Source: Ceratorhiza oryzae-sativae (taxonomy: Eukaryota; Basidiomycota; Agaricomycetes; Cantharellales; Ceratobasidiaceae). Taken from it: a DNA stretch of 64,000 nucleotides. Position numbers and translations under genes: made by a program. Within the stretch, counting starts at the first letter, position 1. Every line of letters begins with the position of its first letter. This document shows positions 13,020 through 24,900 of this stretch, piece by piece. The notes under the pieces are model-generated. The model saw only the letters and a program-made list of their open reading frames with translations, did no database searches and was not told the origin of the DNA. The stretch covers positions 3,100,001-3,164,000 of the forward strand of contig JARWMV010000232.1 of NCBI GenBank assembly GCA_030998015.1, read 5' to 3'.

Positions 13020-14912
13020 ATGGTCGAACCAAGCGACCCAGGCTCCCAACCTGAACCTAGCAAACGACGTCCACCAGCGATCGTTCTTCCACCCAAGGCT
13101 GCTAGTCTGGCTCCCGGCCCGCTGAGTGTACGCGTGCGAACGCCAACAAGGACTTCGACCCACGATCATGAAGTCGAGCTTGGGGTGTATCTAGGACCGA
13201 AGCAAACGGGTGGGACGCCGGGTTTAGTCTCCCCGTCAAAGTTGGGGTTCTCGGTCTCTGAATCTGCCTCGGGTGTGTAACCCCTACTCACAACCCAGCC
13301 TTCCTTGTATTGATTAATTGCACCGACCAGCGAGCGGGAGTCAGGCATTAAAAAGTGAATATGCCAACACCTATGATTGAGATTACTCTACTAATAACCA
13401 TTTCAGGCCTTTTCCTCAGCGGATCAGAGTGGCGTACGGACATTGTCACGTTTTGCAGTCACGTCCGGCTCGGCTCGACGTTTGGGGAAGCTCGTATCAC
13501 CCACGTACAAGCCAGAAAGTCTCGACGGCCGCCTTTCCTGCACGAATATATACTCGTGTTTTTCACGACTGCTCATGGACAGCGGTTTGTTGCGCGTGTC
13601 GACCGTCTTGGCAAAGTCGGCAGTAGCTCTGGAGGCGGTCTCTTGCCTGGTTGGTGTAGGGGGAGAAAAGGTCCAGCGGCAAACACTGCGGTTCAGCAAG
13701 TCGAGGTGTACGAGATACAAGACTCGCAGATGGGTATCGACTCGCCAGATGGACCGTGGTGTGCTCGGGATGGAGGGTGGGGCTCGTATCCGATTGCGAC
13801 ACTAGTAGGATGGTCAGAAGTGGGGAGCACGACGCAGGTGTCGCATCATACGACGACGGCGGCGGCCGTCGCTCGAGATGGTCGGGTCCCGCGGCTGGCA
13901 GATATATCCCGGCTGCTAGAGGCTATTTTGTTGGAGATGCCCACGTAGTAAGTCGTTTGTTATCTACTAGTAGGCCTTGCGATCGATACTGAAGGCCATA
14001 TGATAGTCATTTAACAACGACAAATTGCTACTTTATGACTCGCTCCTCACTACTCCTCTTTCTCCGGTGCTTTCCCGACTCCTTCGCATGCTTTCTAGGA
14101 TCAAGCTCTGGCAAGCTCGTCGCCTCTTCAGCTCTCGCGGAACCCGTATGGGCTGGCTTACTGTACTGGTATCTCCCCTTCGTGATCGTCTCGATGCTTC
14201 TATACCTGCCACTAGTCTTCATGGCACAATCCTTAGCGAGTGTGTTGATATGTCAGCATATACAACAATGCTCGAGCCGCAATCACCTCAATTATTTGCC
14301 ATTGTCTACCCCTTGGCTCATGACGTGGCAGGCTGTACGCGTAGGGTTCCATGGGCTCGTTGATATACCGCTCCCGATTGGAATACTTCACGCATGGATG
14401 ACCGCGCTCGAGATCAAGATGAACAGTCTAGTCATTAGGCTCTCGACGGAGTATCAGAGGCTTGAGCGTGGTGGATCCGAAGGTGAACCAACAACATCGG
14501 AGGCAATGTATGCACTTGTGATTCCTCCATCCGATCTTGTCCCTCTGACCGATCCATCGTGTTTGTACAGACAACCGTTTGGGGTACCCTTTCAACACGC
14601 GTGGCACGTGCTCGCTATATGGTGTTGTATCGGTTTGCTGATAGCAGTAGGTGAGAATGCAGGTATATAGTCCTGGGTTTCGATGCTGATGTGATATGGG
14701 TTGCAGCCATGTTCCTAAGTTTAATAATAAACACCTGGTTCCTGGTGGCTGTGTTTGCGATTCTGCTTGTGGTATGCGTGGCGTTCAACTTGAGCACTTC
14801 GGACGGCGATATTTTGGAGGCTGCGGAGGACATGTTTAATGAACCTGGTTGGGACGGGGCAATAGTCGAGTCGAGTCCACCCTATCAGGGACCCCCGTCA
14901 TCTGTCTCATGA
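13020..14912 (+). CDS. Membrane protein of unknown function, copy B (intact)
   Basis: Exons 13020-13272, 13407-13947, 14007-14650 and 14707-14912 join to 548 codons in one frame. A further 63-bp GT..AG segment at about 14509-14571 could be an in-frame optional intron. The N-terminal third is soluble, with RTPTRTSTHDHEVELG. The centre has EWRTDIVTFCSHVRLGSTFG and a Gly/Ser-rich loop. Hydrophobic segments follow: WAGLLYWYLPFVIVSMLLYL, then two near the C-terminus (HVLAIWCCIGLLIAV and WFLVAVFAILLVVCV). The tail is acidic (DGDILEAAEDMF). Four membrane spans are likely. I recognise no catalytic motif and assign no function. It is the mirror paralogue of 3260-5104 and is transcribed away from NDUFV1. 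Confidence 0.72.
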
Positions 14913-16799
14913 TATATTTTCCTTCTTGGTTTGGATGTGAATTGCAATTAATTTTTGAGTATGTCATGTAATTTATAAATGATATAGCGTGCCAAGTTCA
15001 GTCTTCGCAGCACGGTGAGGTCAGTTGCCTATTCGCGCGGGGTTGCGATCTTGTTCGTTCTCTATAGACCGCTATCCTTACTCCTGACGCTCGAGCTCCT
15101 GCTTGGTGAGGCCTCGAGCAGAGATTCCATCGACGTGTGGTGGCTATACCTGTCAAACAGTGCCAAACAACGTCACAAATACCTCAACAAGAGGAACCGA
15201 CTTTCAGGGGCAGCTCTCGTCCACTACTCGTTCATCGGCCATCTGTGATATGACGCCTTGAATTACGTTGAATATTCAGTTAATGTTCCTTACTTGACGC
15301 GAGCAGGCTTCTAAATTCGACATGAAGCGATACTCCATTCAAAGTCCAATTTCTGTTGGCGACAGTAGATCGGTGACCAGCCTCGGCTTTTTTGTATGCT
15401 CCTCAGGCAGCCTTTTGGTTCTACTACACGATGTTGACATACTATATGGACACCACATTCTCGACTCCTTCCAAGGCGTATGCATCGACCTACAATAGGG
15501 GTAAGATGACCAGATCAGTGGCATCTAATGTTGTATGCGTGATAACTAGTTGGATACCCCAACCGACCTCTTGTTCCTGACCCCTGTTGCAGATTAAAGT
15601 GTTCTTGCCTGCCGCCAGGTTAACCTCCTTGTTGCACTACCATTCCCAGGAGCCGCAAATTCACGGCGCTGGATCGATCCTCTCTCAACATAGAATAAAC
15701 CTGGAGAAGCCCTCGCCAAAGATGGATAATTGGAATTAGTTCATAACTATAGTACAGTCACATAATGCTACTCCGCCAAGTTCCTCTCACCAAAAACCCA
15801 ATTACCTAAGTAAGTTAGAATAGGCTCACGCGGCCACCCGGGTTCTAACTAGCACTGCTTGAGGCTACTCCACAGCTACCCTGGGCTACCAAGTACTAAT
15901 GAGACCCCGAGTTGCCACGCAAGCCTACTCCAGCTTACTTGGATAATCGGGTTCTCGCCGAGCTTGGGGAGGGAACGCGTAGAGCGTGCACAGGTCATTG
16001 GTGATGCCGTTTGTTTAGCTCGAGCAATGATCCTATCATCTCCCATCCCTGATTCAGAACACGTCAGTAAGCTTTTTATCATTGTTGGTGAAGACATCTT
16101 CCATCGCGAATGCCGTACTATGCTACTGCCGTATTCCTTTAGCCAATACACCCGGCGTTTACCATGTGATCGCTTCCTCAGAGTGCGTTTTGGGGTATCC
16201 GGACGGGGTGACAAATCAAGCGACGAAGCGAGAATATTCAATCCGGCTCATTCGAATTGAATCGTGTTTGACGAAAATAATAGGCAAACGTTTGGGGTCT
16301 CTCTATTGTCGACCTTTTAAGCAAAGATTAATAACTTGTACCTTCTCAAGTTTTGCAGCATGCAATGTTGTAGCCAAAGCTCGCGCATATGTTGCATTCT
16401 TTCGTACAGCATTCAGAACGTGATGGCTCTTTCGGATATCCTGCAATGGTATGGTTGGCGGTATGATCAACATGTAACCAACGTCAATACAAACATGCCT
16501 GTCCACTGACATACATTTTTAGAAGGTTCATAAACGATCCAGAGACTACAGCTACACCTATTTCCGGTATGCTCATCGGGCGCTTCCCCCGATCTATGGC
16601 AGAAACCTTATTGATCGTGACTTACAGGGTTCAAATTTCCACCCCGCCTCGAATGTCGCCAATCAATCGTGGGAGCGAGTGCCCTATACAGTTGCATAAA
16701 TATAAAATGACTACTGTACATCGAGCGCGGAACGAATCAAAAAAATGTCTACAGACACTCGTATATCCCTACTAGGTGCCCATTTTTCAGTTCCATCCC
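14913..16799. other. About 1.9 kb without a supportable gene
   Basis: Only short reading frames occur here (for example 15392-15580 and 15859-16260). None shows a recognisable domain or a convincing exon chain. The stretch lies between the 3' ends of copy B and Sec62, which converge on it. Confidence 0.5.
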
Positions 16800-17734
16800 C
16801 TAAGCATCGTCATCCGGAATCTCCTCGATTCGTGCGCTGGGTACACGGGAAATGATGGGAGTAGATCCAATGCTGGTAACGGGGCTGGCGCCCTCAATTA
16901 TGACAGGTGAGCCGTTGGCGCCAGCAGCTTTAGCGGCCTTGGCAGCCTTCTTCTCGGCCCTTTCCTTCTTGGATTTCTTCTTCTTGGGAATGTCCCACTC
17001 CCAGAGAGGAATAAACGAATCGACCTAGTGCGGTGGTTAGCCAAGTGGGTCGAATGGCATAGAGAGAGCACTCACGAATCCGACATCTGCAAATAGTTGA
17101 GGGAATATCCAAATACCAGGGCTGGCGACGACAACAGTGATGACGTAAAAGATTAACCTCAAAATCGCAATAACGAAGAATAGCCCAATTAATCCGAGTA
17201 CGAGAATGCTCAGGTACCACACGCCAAGCCTCATAGAGCTCGGCCAGAGCGGGAAGAGCACACCGGCAAAGATAATAGCAACCATGACCGCTCCACCGAC
17301 ATAGGTCGTGAGTTGGGACCCTTCGTACAGCCAGACATAGTATTCGTCAGGCGAGAACATCTGCATCGGATTGATTTGGATATTTTTGGGCGATTTGGAT
17401 CCTCCAGTGGATTCGCCTCGATCGACTCGGAGGAAATAGGTATACGGAATGATGGTGTGCAAGAGCTGAATCGCTTCAGGCTCCGTGGTGACTTTGGGTG
17501 CGTTCTTGAGCTTGGCGTATGCGGGTGACAGTATGGCCTTCACAGCCAACTTGCCTGCGGTCAGATAGTGAGCGTTAGAGCCGATGATATTAGCCTATGG
17601 TCAAACTTGCCCTTGAAATAGTCATGTCGTTTTCCACCCAGCGCGCCCACGCGCGTCTTGATGCCTGAGCTGCTGCTCCGGAGAAAGTTGACGACCTCAA
17701 GCAACTCCTTCGGGATGGTCTTTTGGTTCTCCAT
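16800..17734 (-). CDS. SEC62: Translocation protein Sec62
   Basis: Sec62 is an ER membrane subunit of the post-translational Sec61/Sec63 translocon. Exons 17611-17734, 17076-17554 and 16800-17024 give 276 codons including the stop, in line with fungal Sec62. The start ATG is directly preceded by an in-frame TAG. The N-terminal cytosolic domain includes KRHDYFKG followed by KLAVKAILSPAYAKL and the HTIIPYTYFLRVDRGE region. Two membrane spans follow, VGGAVMVAIIFAGVLFPLW and LSILVLGLIGLFFVIAI. The C-terminal exon begins VDSFIPLWEWDIPKKKK and continues as a Lys/Ala-rich cytosolic tail. Intron 1 is a GC-AG intron. No damage is seen. Confidence 0.93.
17555..17610 (-). other. GC-AG intron in the Sec62 gene
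   Basis: On the minus strand the exon ends AAGG and the intron begins GCAAGT and ends CCGCAG. Splicing here joins HDYFKG to KLAVKAIL, which is the conserved Sec62 order. The donor AAGG/GCAAGT is the strong form typical of GC introns. Confidence 0.85.
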
Positions 17735-17961
17735 CTAGTGGGTATAGGAGGAGTGAAGCGAGAAGGGGGAGGGGAGGATAGGATGTGCCAGCGAGACAAG
17801 CGTCGTGGCGGTCAAGTACAAGGTCGGCTGTCTGCCGCCGCTACGTGTCGCTTGCTACGTGGGGGAAACGCACGTGACCTTTTTGGAGCTGTGCAGTAGA
17901 TCATCGGCGCTCATTTGTTCGGATCTCTTCATCGCATTGACGACGCCGTAGCTCTCAAGCA

Positions 17962-19243
17962 ATGTACCGCAAGCCTCAAACTGGTCTCCAGAAAGACCAC
18001 CCAGTCAAACCGACTTCATACGCCCCCCGTAGTAATTCTAATGAGCTGCACTCTGCGCGACGGAACGATGTTCCCCGAGGCCTAGTCTCTCTGCCTCCAG
18101 AACTTCTTATCCAAATTCTTGAGCATTTCCGAGAGATCCAGGAGTCGGACGTCCTTGCAGGCACAAAATATGTTGGAGGACCTGGCACTAAACACGATTT
18201 CAAGTCTCGGTTCATCTTTCTACGTGTTTTATCGCAAGCCTCCCGGCGACTGAGAGGCATGTTTCTACCCTTGCTATGGGAACACTTTGAAACGTGCATA
18301 CTATGGGAGAAAAAGAATCATACTACATCCCTTGGAGACATGATGCTGCGTAAAAGCGCAGGGATCCTGCGTCACGTGCATCTACGGCAGTATGTTAGGT
18401 AGGCTTCAGACATCGCACATTTCTAAGGCGCTGACTGTTCCTACCCCAGGATCGTAACTGTCTCTTTCGCCAGACATAAAGCACCACTCGCAATACGCAT
18501 TTTTGTTAGGCTGCTCAGGGCTCTTCCAAACGTCCATACGTTGAATATCGTACACTGCAGAAATTGCTTTGAAGTATCGGCGTGCCTCCAGCGCAATTTC
18601 GCAGGGAATACATTCCCAAGCGTGAAGAAACTCATACTGCCTGACAGTGCAGACATGATACTGCGTTGCTGTCCTTCGATCAAATCCCTTACATGTAACT
18701 CTGGGTCCGGGGATCAACTCATGCGAGCCATGATTCCCACAGGTTGTAAGAACCTAGAGGAGATAAAATATTTCATGCCCTACCACCCAATTCCAAAAAG
18801 TGAGTTGCTAGAATAAAATGACGACATGCTCATTTTTCAGTAGAGTTTACAGACAGAAATCCTCAGTTGAAATTACTTCGATTCGAGAGTGGGCAATCTA
18901 TCGTAAGCTGACCTTGAGTTAACTGTCAAATAGTAACGCAAAGTTCAAACCTCACCGTTAGGGATATAGTCTTGGGTGGCTCACGAGTCTGACCTCCCAG
19001 TCTCTTAGAGTAATCGAAATTGATTATGGCTTTCCTAATCATGGTCGGCTCAACCTAATCTTGGAATATCTCAAAAGAATGTTCGCAGCCCACTCTGAAA
19101 AAGTACCAGAGAAGACAATTCAACTCAAGGGCTCAAAGCCAAGTGGGAATAATGTTTTAGACAAACCAAGAGTCGTGGTGGTAAGGTATTTTACAGAAAA
19201 ACAGTTTGAGCGTCCGTCTTCCACGCCACCGAACTCTGGCTGA
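17962..19243 (+). CDS. F-box-like protein, paralogue 1
   Basis: The first exon (17962 to about 18400) encodes an F-box-like helix block, GLVSLPPELLIQILEHFREIQ, then SRFIFLRVLSQASRRLRGMF and LPLLWEHFETC. Later exons run from about 18450 to 18800 (RLLRALPNVHTLN, DMILRCCPSIKSLTCNSGSG) and on to 19243 (SQSLRVIEIDYGFPN and a basic tail), in a leucine-rich-like pattern. F-box proteins usually recruit substrates to SCF ubiquitin ligases; here the role is inferred from fold only. Exon borders in the middle are approximate. It is about 1 kb upstream of its closest relative on the same strand. Confidence 0.65.
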
Positions 19244-20296
19244 AGATTATGAACCCTTCAAGATCAAAAAGTTCACTTTATAACCTCACCACTCAAGCAT
19301 GACAACAATTTTTGCATTATTATCGATATGATCGGCTACCTCCCTATGAGCCCTTTGGCTTGTCCTTTCATTCCGATTTCTTGGCGTGATAAGTGTTTGA
19401 GCGTCAGATTTTCTTATTCACCCAACTTATCCATTTCCTGTGTAGGCGCCTTTATGTTTCTCTTTCGGACATGTTGAACTAAACGTAACAGGGAATAAAT
19501 CAGCAAGGGTTGAGAATGCACGAGCGAACAAAAAGAAAAAAGGGGGGGGGGAAACACCGTATGAATGCTGTATCTTATTGAAAGACAGCTAATTTGAGAG
19601 TGTAATAGCGAAATATTGATAGTGAACATGAATGCGAAAACAGTCCAACGCATACCATTTACCTTTAAAGCAAGATTACTCGGCTCGCAGTCCATGGGTT
19701 AATCTGTTTGGCTAACTTGACATTGTATCAGTGTGCCTGTCCTAGCCGAGGCAGCCCTATGTAGCTGCTGTGCACCACTCACGTGCAGGCACACATTTGC
19801 CGAACGGGACGTGCTGAATTCTCCTATGCAGTTGTGAAGCATATGCGGTTGTCATGACCGATAGAGGAAGGAGTTAGAGGACGGGAGTTCAAGTCCTAGA
19901 GTGAGCCACCTATTTAGATCTTGTAGCCATGATCAATTATAGAATGTGGTACCATATCCAGCTTTCATATTGTAATTCATAGATACAAAAACAGGTGCAG
20001 CGAACGGGGCCTTGTAGGAATTCACCTCAGCTAATGTTTGTTGTCGGGTGATTTCACTGATGCAATACTGGGGTATCTTTGATCGAGAAAATAGGCGCTC
20101 ATTTCTGGCCAGGCACAGTGGCGCCTCTCTTCGCTTCTCTCGGTATACATATATACTAACTTTGCCCCGCGACGCGGTGACAACGCTCTCAAATTTACGA
20201 AACCAACAAGTGGGAAGCTTTTGTTCGGCAGCTCGTTTGCATACTACTTGCTCGCAACCTCGTTCAACTTCTCGTCATTGGTGGCTGCTCTCTACG
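19244..20296 (+). other. Intergenic region with probable promoter of F-box-like paralogue 2
   Basis: No gene is supported. A poly-A/poly-G tract lies near 19535-19552. A TATA-like stretch (TATACATATATA) sits at about 20142-20155, roughly 145 bp before the chosen start of the next gene. Confidence 0.4.
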
Positions 20297-21651
20297 ATGC
20301 CTCCCAAATCCCAAAAGCGCACAAAAAGGACACATCCAAACCCTGTTTCCGGTTCCGAAAATACCACCACTCCTGGCCCTAACAAAGCGGACTCTTCTTT
20401 GCAGGACGTGGAATCTAATGCCTCAAACCCGACTAAAGGATTCTTGCTACTACCAGCCGAACTACTCTTGAAGATAATTGAAGACTTTCCAAAAATCCAG
20501 TACGAAGATATCCTTTCAAATCCAACACACCTTGGCGGGTACATAGGAGCTCCGTTCTTTCAGACCCGGTTTCGAGTTTTGCGCGCTCTGTCTCAGACGT
20601 GTCGTCGTTTGAGGGGCTTCTACTTGCCTCTTTTGTGGGAGCGATTCGAGGCGTGTTTGATCCCCGGGGGACACCCAGTGGTTCCGTTACATTGGAGAAG
20701 CGCTGGCGCGAAAAAGCGAAGGATTGTTGAAGAGCAAGCATCTGTGGCCCTATGTTCAGTGAGACATGTTGAATTGATTTTGATAGATTCATGCAACTTA
20801 CTCAAACTAGGATTGTTACTGTTTGTTTGACTCGGTACAAAACAGACCTGGTACTCCCGCCTTTCGTCAAGCTTCTTAGGGCGCTCCCGAACGTCCATAC
20901 GCTTGAGATACCTCATACACACTCCGCAATGACTTCGGCATTGAAGAACGCGTTTGAGGGTAGTAAATTTCGACCATACGCACGGTGATCATGCCCAATT
21001 GCGCGCACGAGGTCTTGAGATGCTGTCCGCATATAGAGTCCGTGACTTGCAACGAAGACGACGGCGGTAGACTTGCTTCTGCTCTAACGGAAGCAGGGTG
21101 TGGCGCCCTCCAAGTAGCCCGAGGGCTTTTTCCAGGCCCGAATTTGTTGAAGCGCAAGTCCATCGGTAGCTGTCGCATCCCTTTTCCATTAACGCTTCAC
21201 GTTGCCAGGTCTCACCAAGGCGGGCCCGCCGCTGAGAGTCGTTCGCGTCAGAGCTAACGAGGTAAAATTTCTCCATACGTTGTGCGCAAACACTAACGGA
21301 ATGGAATAGGCTGAAATCCGAGCCTTTTCCACCTTTCCGTCCCTTCGCGTGATCGAAATTGAATGCAGCGAGAAGCAGTCCAAACCGAGTGTAATGGAAC
21401 TCGTAGAGGTCGCGAAGGGTGTCTTACGAGCATGCGCTGCATATGCCCCGCCACCAAAACCAAGAAAAGGAAGGGGCGCTCAGAAGAATATAGAAGGTGT
21501 GCAAGAAAACCCGACAGACCTGTATAAGGATGCGAGGGTTGTCAAAGTCATACACTACTTACCGGAGAGGTTTCGCCAGTATGCCACTCCAAAGCAGTCT
21601 GCCTTGTCTTTCATACCTCTCAGCATTGAGACTTTTCCTGTTGACGTTTAG
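20297..21651 (+). CDS. F-box-like protein, paralogue 2
   Basis: The ATG at 20297 opens a basic, Ser/Thr-rich leader (MPPKSQKRTKRTHPN). The F-box-like block follows: GFLLLPAELLLKIIEDFPKIQ, then TRFRVLRALSQTCRRLRGFY and LPLLWERFEAC. It aligns segment by segment with the gene at 17962-19243, including VKLLRALPNVHTLEI and EVLRCCPHIESVTCN. The C-terminal exon contains SLRVIEIECSEKQSKPS and a Lys/Pro-rich stretch, ending at 21651. Internal exon edges (about 20790-20830, 20940-20985, 21165-21310) are approximate. An SCF adaptor role is inferred. The pair looks like a local duplication. Confidence 0.65.
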
Positions 21652-21941
21652 TCGCCATATCGCCTTGTTTCAGCTTTTGGTTATTTTGGTTATTTAAATC
21701 GATTGTCAGACATCTGATTCGCACCACCTGCAACTGGTCGTCCCAATTTGCTGCGAAACAAAAGTAGCTCTGAAAAGGCCGTCGACTTCAGGTTTTGGGA
21801 ACCCTCTTGGCTATACGCCCATTTGTTGTAGTGGATCTGCGAGCCATTCCATCGGGGTAGACAACATTTGCAATATGCATGGATGGGAGACAATCGAAGG
21901 GAATCGGGATAACCTCGCAACAAATGCTAATAGAGACCTTA

Positions 21942-21949
21942 TCAGGAAC
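21942..21949. repeat. Target-site duplication TCAGGAAC, left copy (hAT)
   Basis: It is identical to 25886-25893 and directly abuts the left terminal inverted repeat. Confidence 0.85.
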
Positions 21950-24900
21950 TAGTGTTCGGGGATAAAGTCGACATTATATTACCGGTTATTTACAGTGACG
22001 TAATTTACCGGTAATTTACTTGTAAGAAATTTGGGGAGGATGCCCAACGATTTTGACTCTGTAAGAAACTGCAATGAATGATGGCGGTTGGGGACGAAGA
22101 CTAAGAACTGATTCCTCAATTGATGTGGATGTAACGCCAGCGTTGGGGAGGTTTTATCGAAGCGCGAAAGGATTAATACTGTATTTCGTCATATGCATAT
22201 TCATATACACGCTGCTGTCCTAATAAGAACGCCTTCACTTTTTGCAAGTCGTTATTGACTAGTGATGGCATCTCCCGACCCCTCATTACTCATTTCGCAG
22301 CTGCGTCGTTGGCTTCGAGACCTACCCACCGATTTCCCCCTGGGATCCCATCGACAGTATCCGTTCTCCCCTTTCTCGTATGATCACAGCCGCCTTGAAT
22401 CAACGGAAGACCTCGCTGGAACTGTCGGCCATGTTTTTAAGCAGGCGTTCGGATGGAGGGCTGACTCGCCCCTTGTGATCAAAGCTCGCGGTACTCAGAT
22501 CGAGGCCACAGCGGATGTCCTTGAAGAGTATATTGCCAAATGTCCAGAGAATTCAGGCATTCTTGTGAAATGGGCGGAAGATTTGCTTAAGGCTGCAAAG
22601 GCCGCATGTAATGAGCATATCGCATTGGTAAGGTTGTTACATGCTGTGTTCGCATATCTTATTTTTCTAGTAGGAGATCTCACTCAACGACGGAAGGCCT
22701 GTGGCCAAAAAGACAAAAAGAGCGCATAACACAGAGCAGGTAGTCACAGGAGCAAAACAAACAGTACTGTTGGTTCTTTCGAGTTTACACTGGGAAGCTT
22801 TGACATATGATCTCTTGAGTAGCTCATTTAGAGCGCCAGATTTGCCTCAAACTAGCAAAGACGATCAGAAAACCCTAAAACGAAAAGTATGACCATTGTT
22901 CAGGATCGCATATTTCACTAAAACCCGCTTGATTGCAGTCGCCCAGGGAGGACGTTGATTGTGCGAGTGATTCAGGCGAAAGCGACAATGATAACGGAGA
23001 GAATACAGAGCCTTGGACATGGATCTGTCGTGGGAAGCGCTACCCGCTTGTTGATACTGATGAAACCGAACATGATATTGGGCGACCAGCACTATCTTTC
23101 CTACGGAAGGCGAGTGTAAAATGCAAAACACAAGGTTACCCTGGTCGAGAAAAGACTCGCTATCGATGCATATCCAGTGATTGTACGCGCTCTTGGGCAT
23201 CTCGGGTTGTCGATCGTATCAGTAAACATACAGTCAAATGCCGGCATGTATCTAACGAGCTGAGGTGCTTAGCGGAGCGCAAGATGATTCAAAAGGCTCC
23301 TAGTGTACTTGCAGCAGAAGCAACTTCACCTCTGGATAGCACATCGTTGCTCAAAAAGACAACACCCAATCACCATTCCGGCCTTGGTACATCAACTTCT
23401 CAGCCCTCACTTCGCGCAGTTGTTGGAGAGGCTGGCCGTAAACAACAAGCTATGTGACTTGATGTCAAGCATACATACCTATTTTGCCAAGCTGGAATTC
23501 CTCTTCATGTAGCCGACTTACCTTGCTGGAGAGAAGCATGGAAAGAAGCAGCGCCGTACTATAAAACTCCGACTGCCTCGAAACTGGCTGATTCGCTCAT
23601 ACCTCGGGAGGCATCATATGTGAAAGAAGAGAAAATGAAGTTATTATCGAAAGAAACAGGTGGAATGACGCTCTCTTTTGATGGAGGAAGTACAACTCAT
23701 CAATCCTTTACGTCTATCTCTGTCATTACTTCCGATCGGCGCACATTTCTGCTTGACATGCCTGATGGATCCGACAAATTGCATACAGGAGAGTTCTATA
23801 TGGAGCTAATGGAGAACGTATGTACTTTACAATCAGTTTATACTTTATCTAAACAGTCTATGTTTGTAGTGGGCTTTGAGGCTTGGAATCGAAAATATTG
23901 TTGGAATGGTCTCTGATAATGCTGGAAACACACAAAATGGACGGAATCGTATTCAAGCTAAATACCCTACTATTCAGAATCTTCCCGATGCCTGCCACAA
24001 GCTCAATAGCTTAATTGGCGATATATGCGTGCTGGAAGAGATTAAAAAGGTTTGTTGATGTGCATATATTTGATAGCCTAATTCTGATATGTGTTCAGAC
24101 TGTCGGAATAGCTTGAAAAATCATTGCCCACTTTCATCACTCATTACAAGCCACCAGACTGTTAGAGACAGCACTCTCAAATCTTGAAATTAGTGCAGCT
24201 CTGAAGACCATTGGCAATACTCAATTTGCAAATGTTCTATGGGCGATTGAGGCTTTGATTGAGTGCTTGCCAGGGCTTTGAAAGGTGGTTACCAGTGGCG
24301 ATGTGAAGATCAAAGTGAGCGCACATCATGAATGTCTGGACCGATTCACCTAAATACTTATATTGGTCCACAGGAGTGCAATCGTATCTTGAGGTCTGAT
24401 AGCACTGCAACTGTCAGGTTTGAGCTGGATTTGAAACAGGTTGCAGCGGTACTAGCTCCTATTGCTTGTGCTATTGTATGCTTGGAATCACCTTTCGTCA
24501 ACCCTGCCGATGTATATATGCACTGGCTGGCGCTTGCAGCCTGGTTCCAAAAGATACTCAAGGACGATACTATCGATCTCACACAGATTACCATCCATGG
24601 CATCGTATTGAGCTATAACCAGCGACTGAAGGAGGTGATTGATGATGCTCCAAGTGACATCTATTTTACTGCTCTTTGCCTTGATCCTTGTAAGTCATAA
24701 ATTACACAAGAATCAATCGAGCAGGCTAACAATTTATGCGCAGGTTGGTGGCACTCAAAGCTTCTAGGTAAATCCAACCATCTGGCAGCTCGAGTAGTAC
24801 TCCCTCATGGGGAGCAAGAGTCCTGCAACAATCACGAACCGCAGCTTCCACCTAAAGCTTACAAGCGACTTGGTGAATTCCTCCATTCTATGATTGGATA

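Noticed and set aside
15859..16423. Overlapping frames that might be a small gene
   Set aside because: No domain, no convincing splice chain, and both strands are equally open, so I list the region as without a gene.
19830..19915. A tRNA-like B-box (GAGTTCAAGTCC) in the intergenic DNA
   Set aside because: I could not build an acceptor stem, D arm or anticodon arm around it, so it is not called as a tRNA gene.
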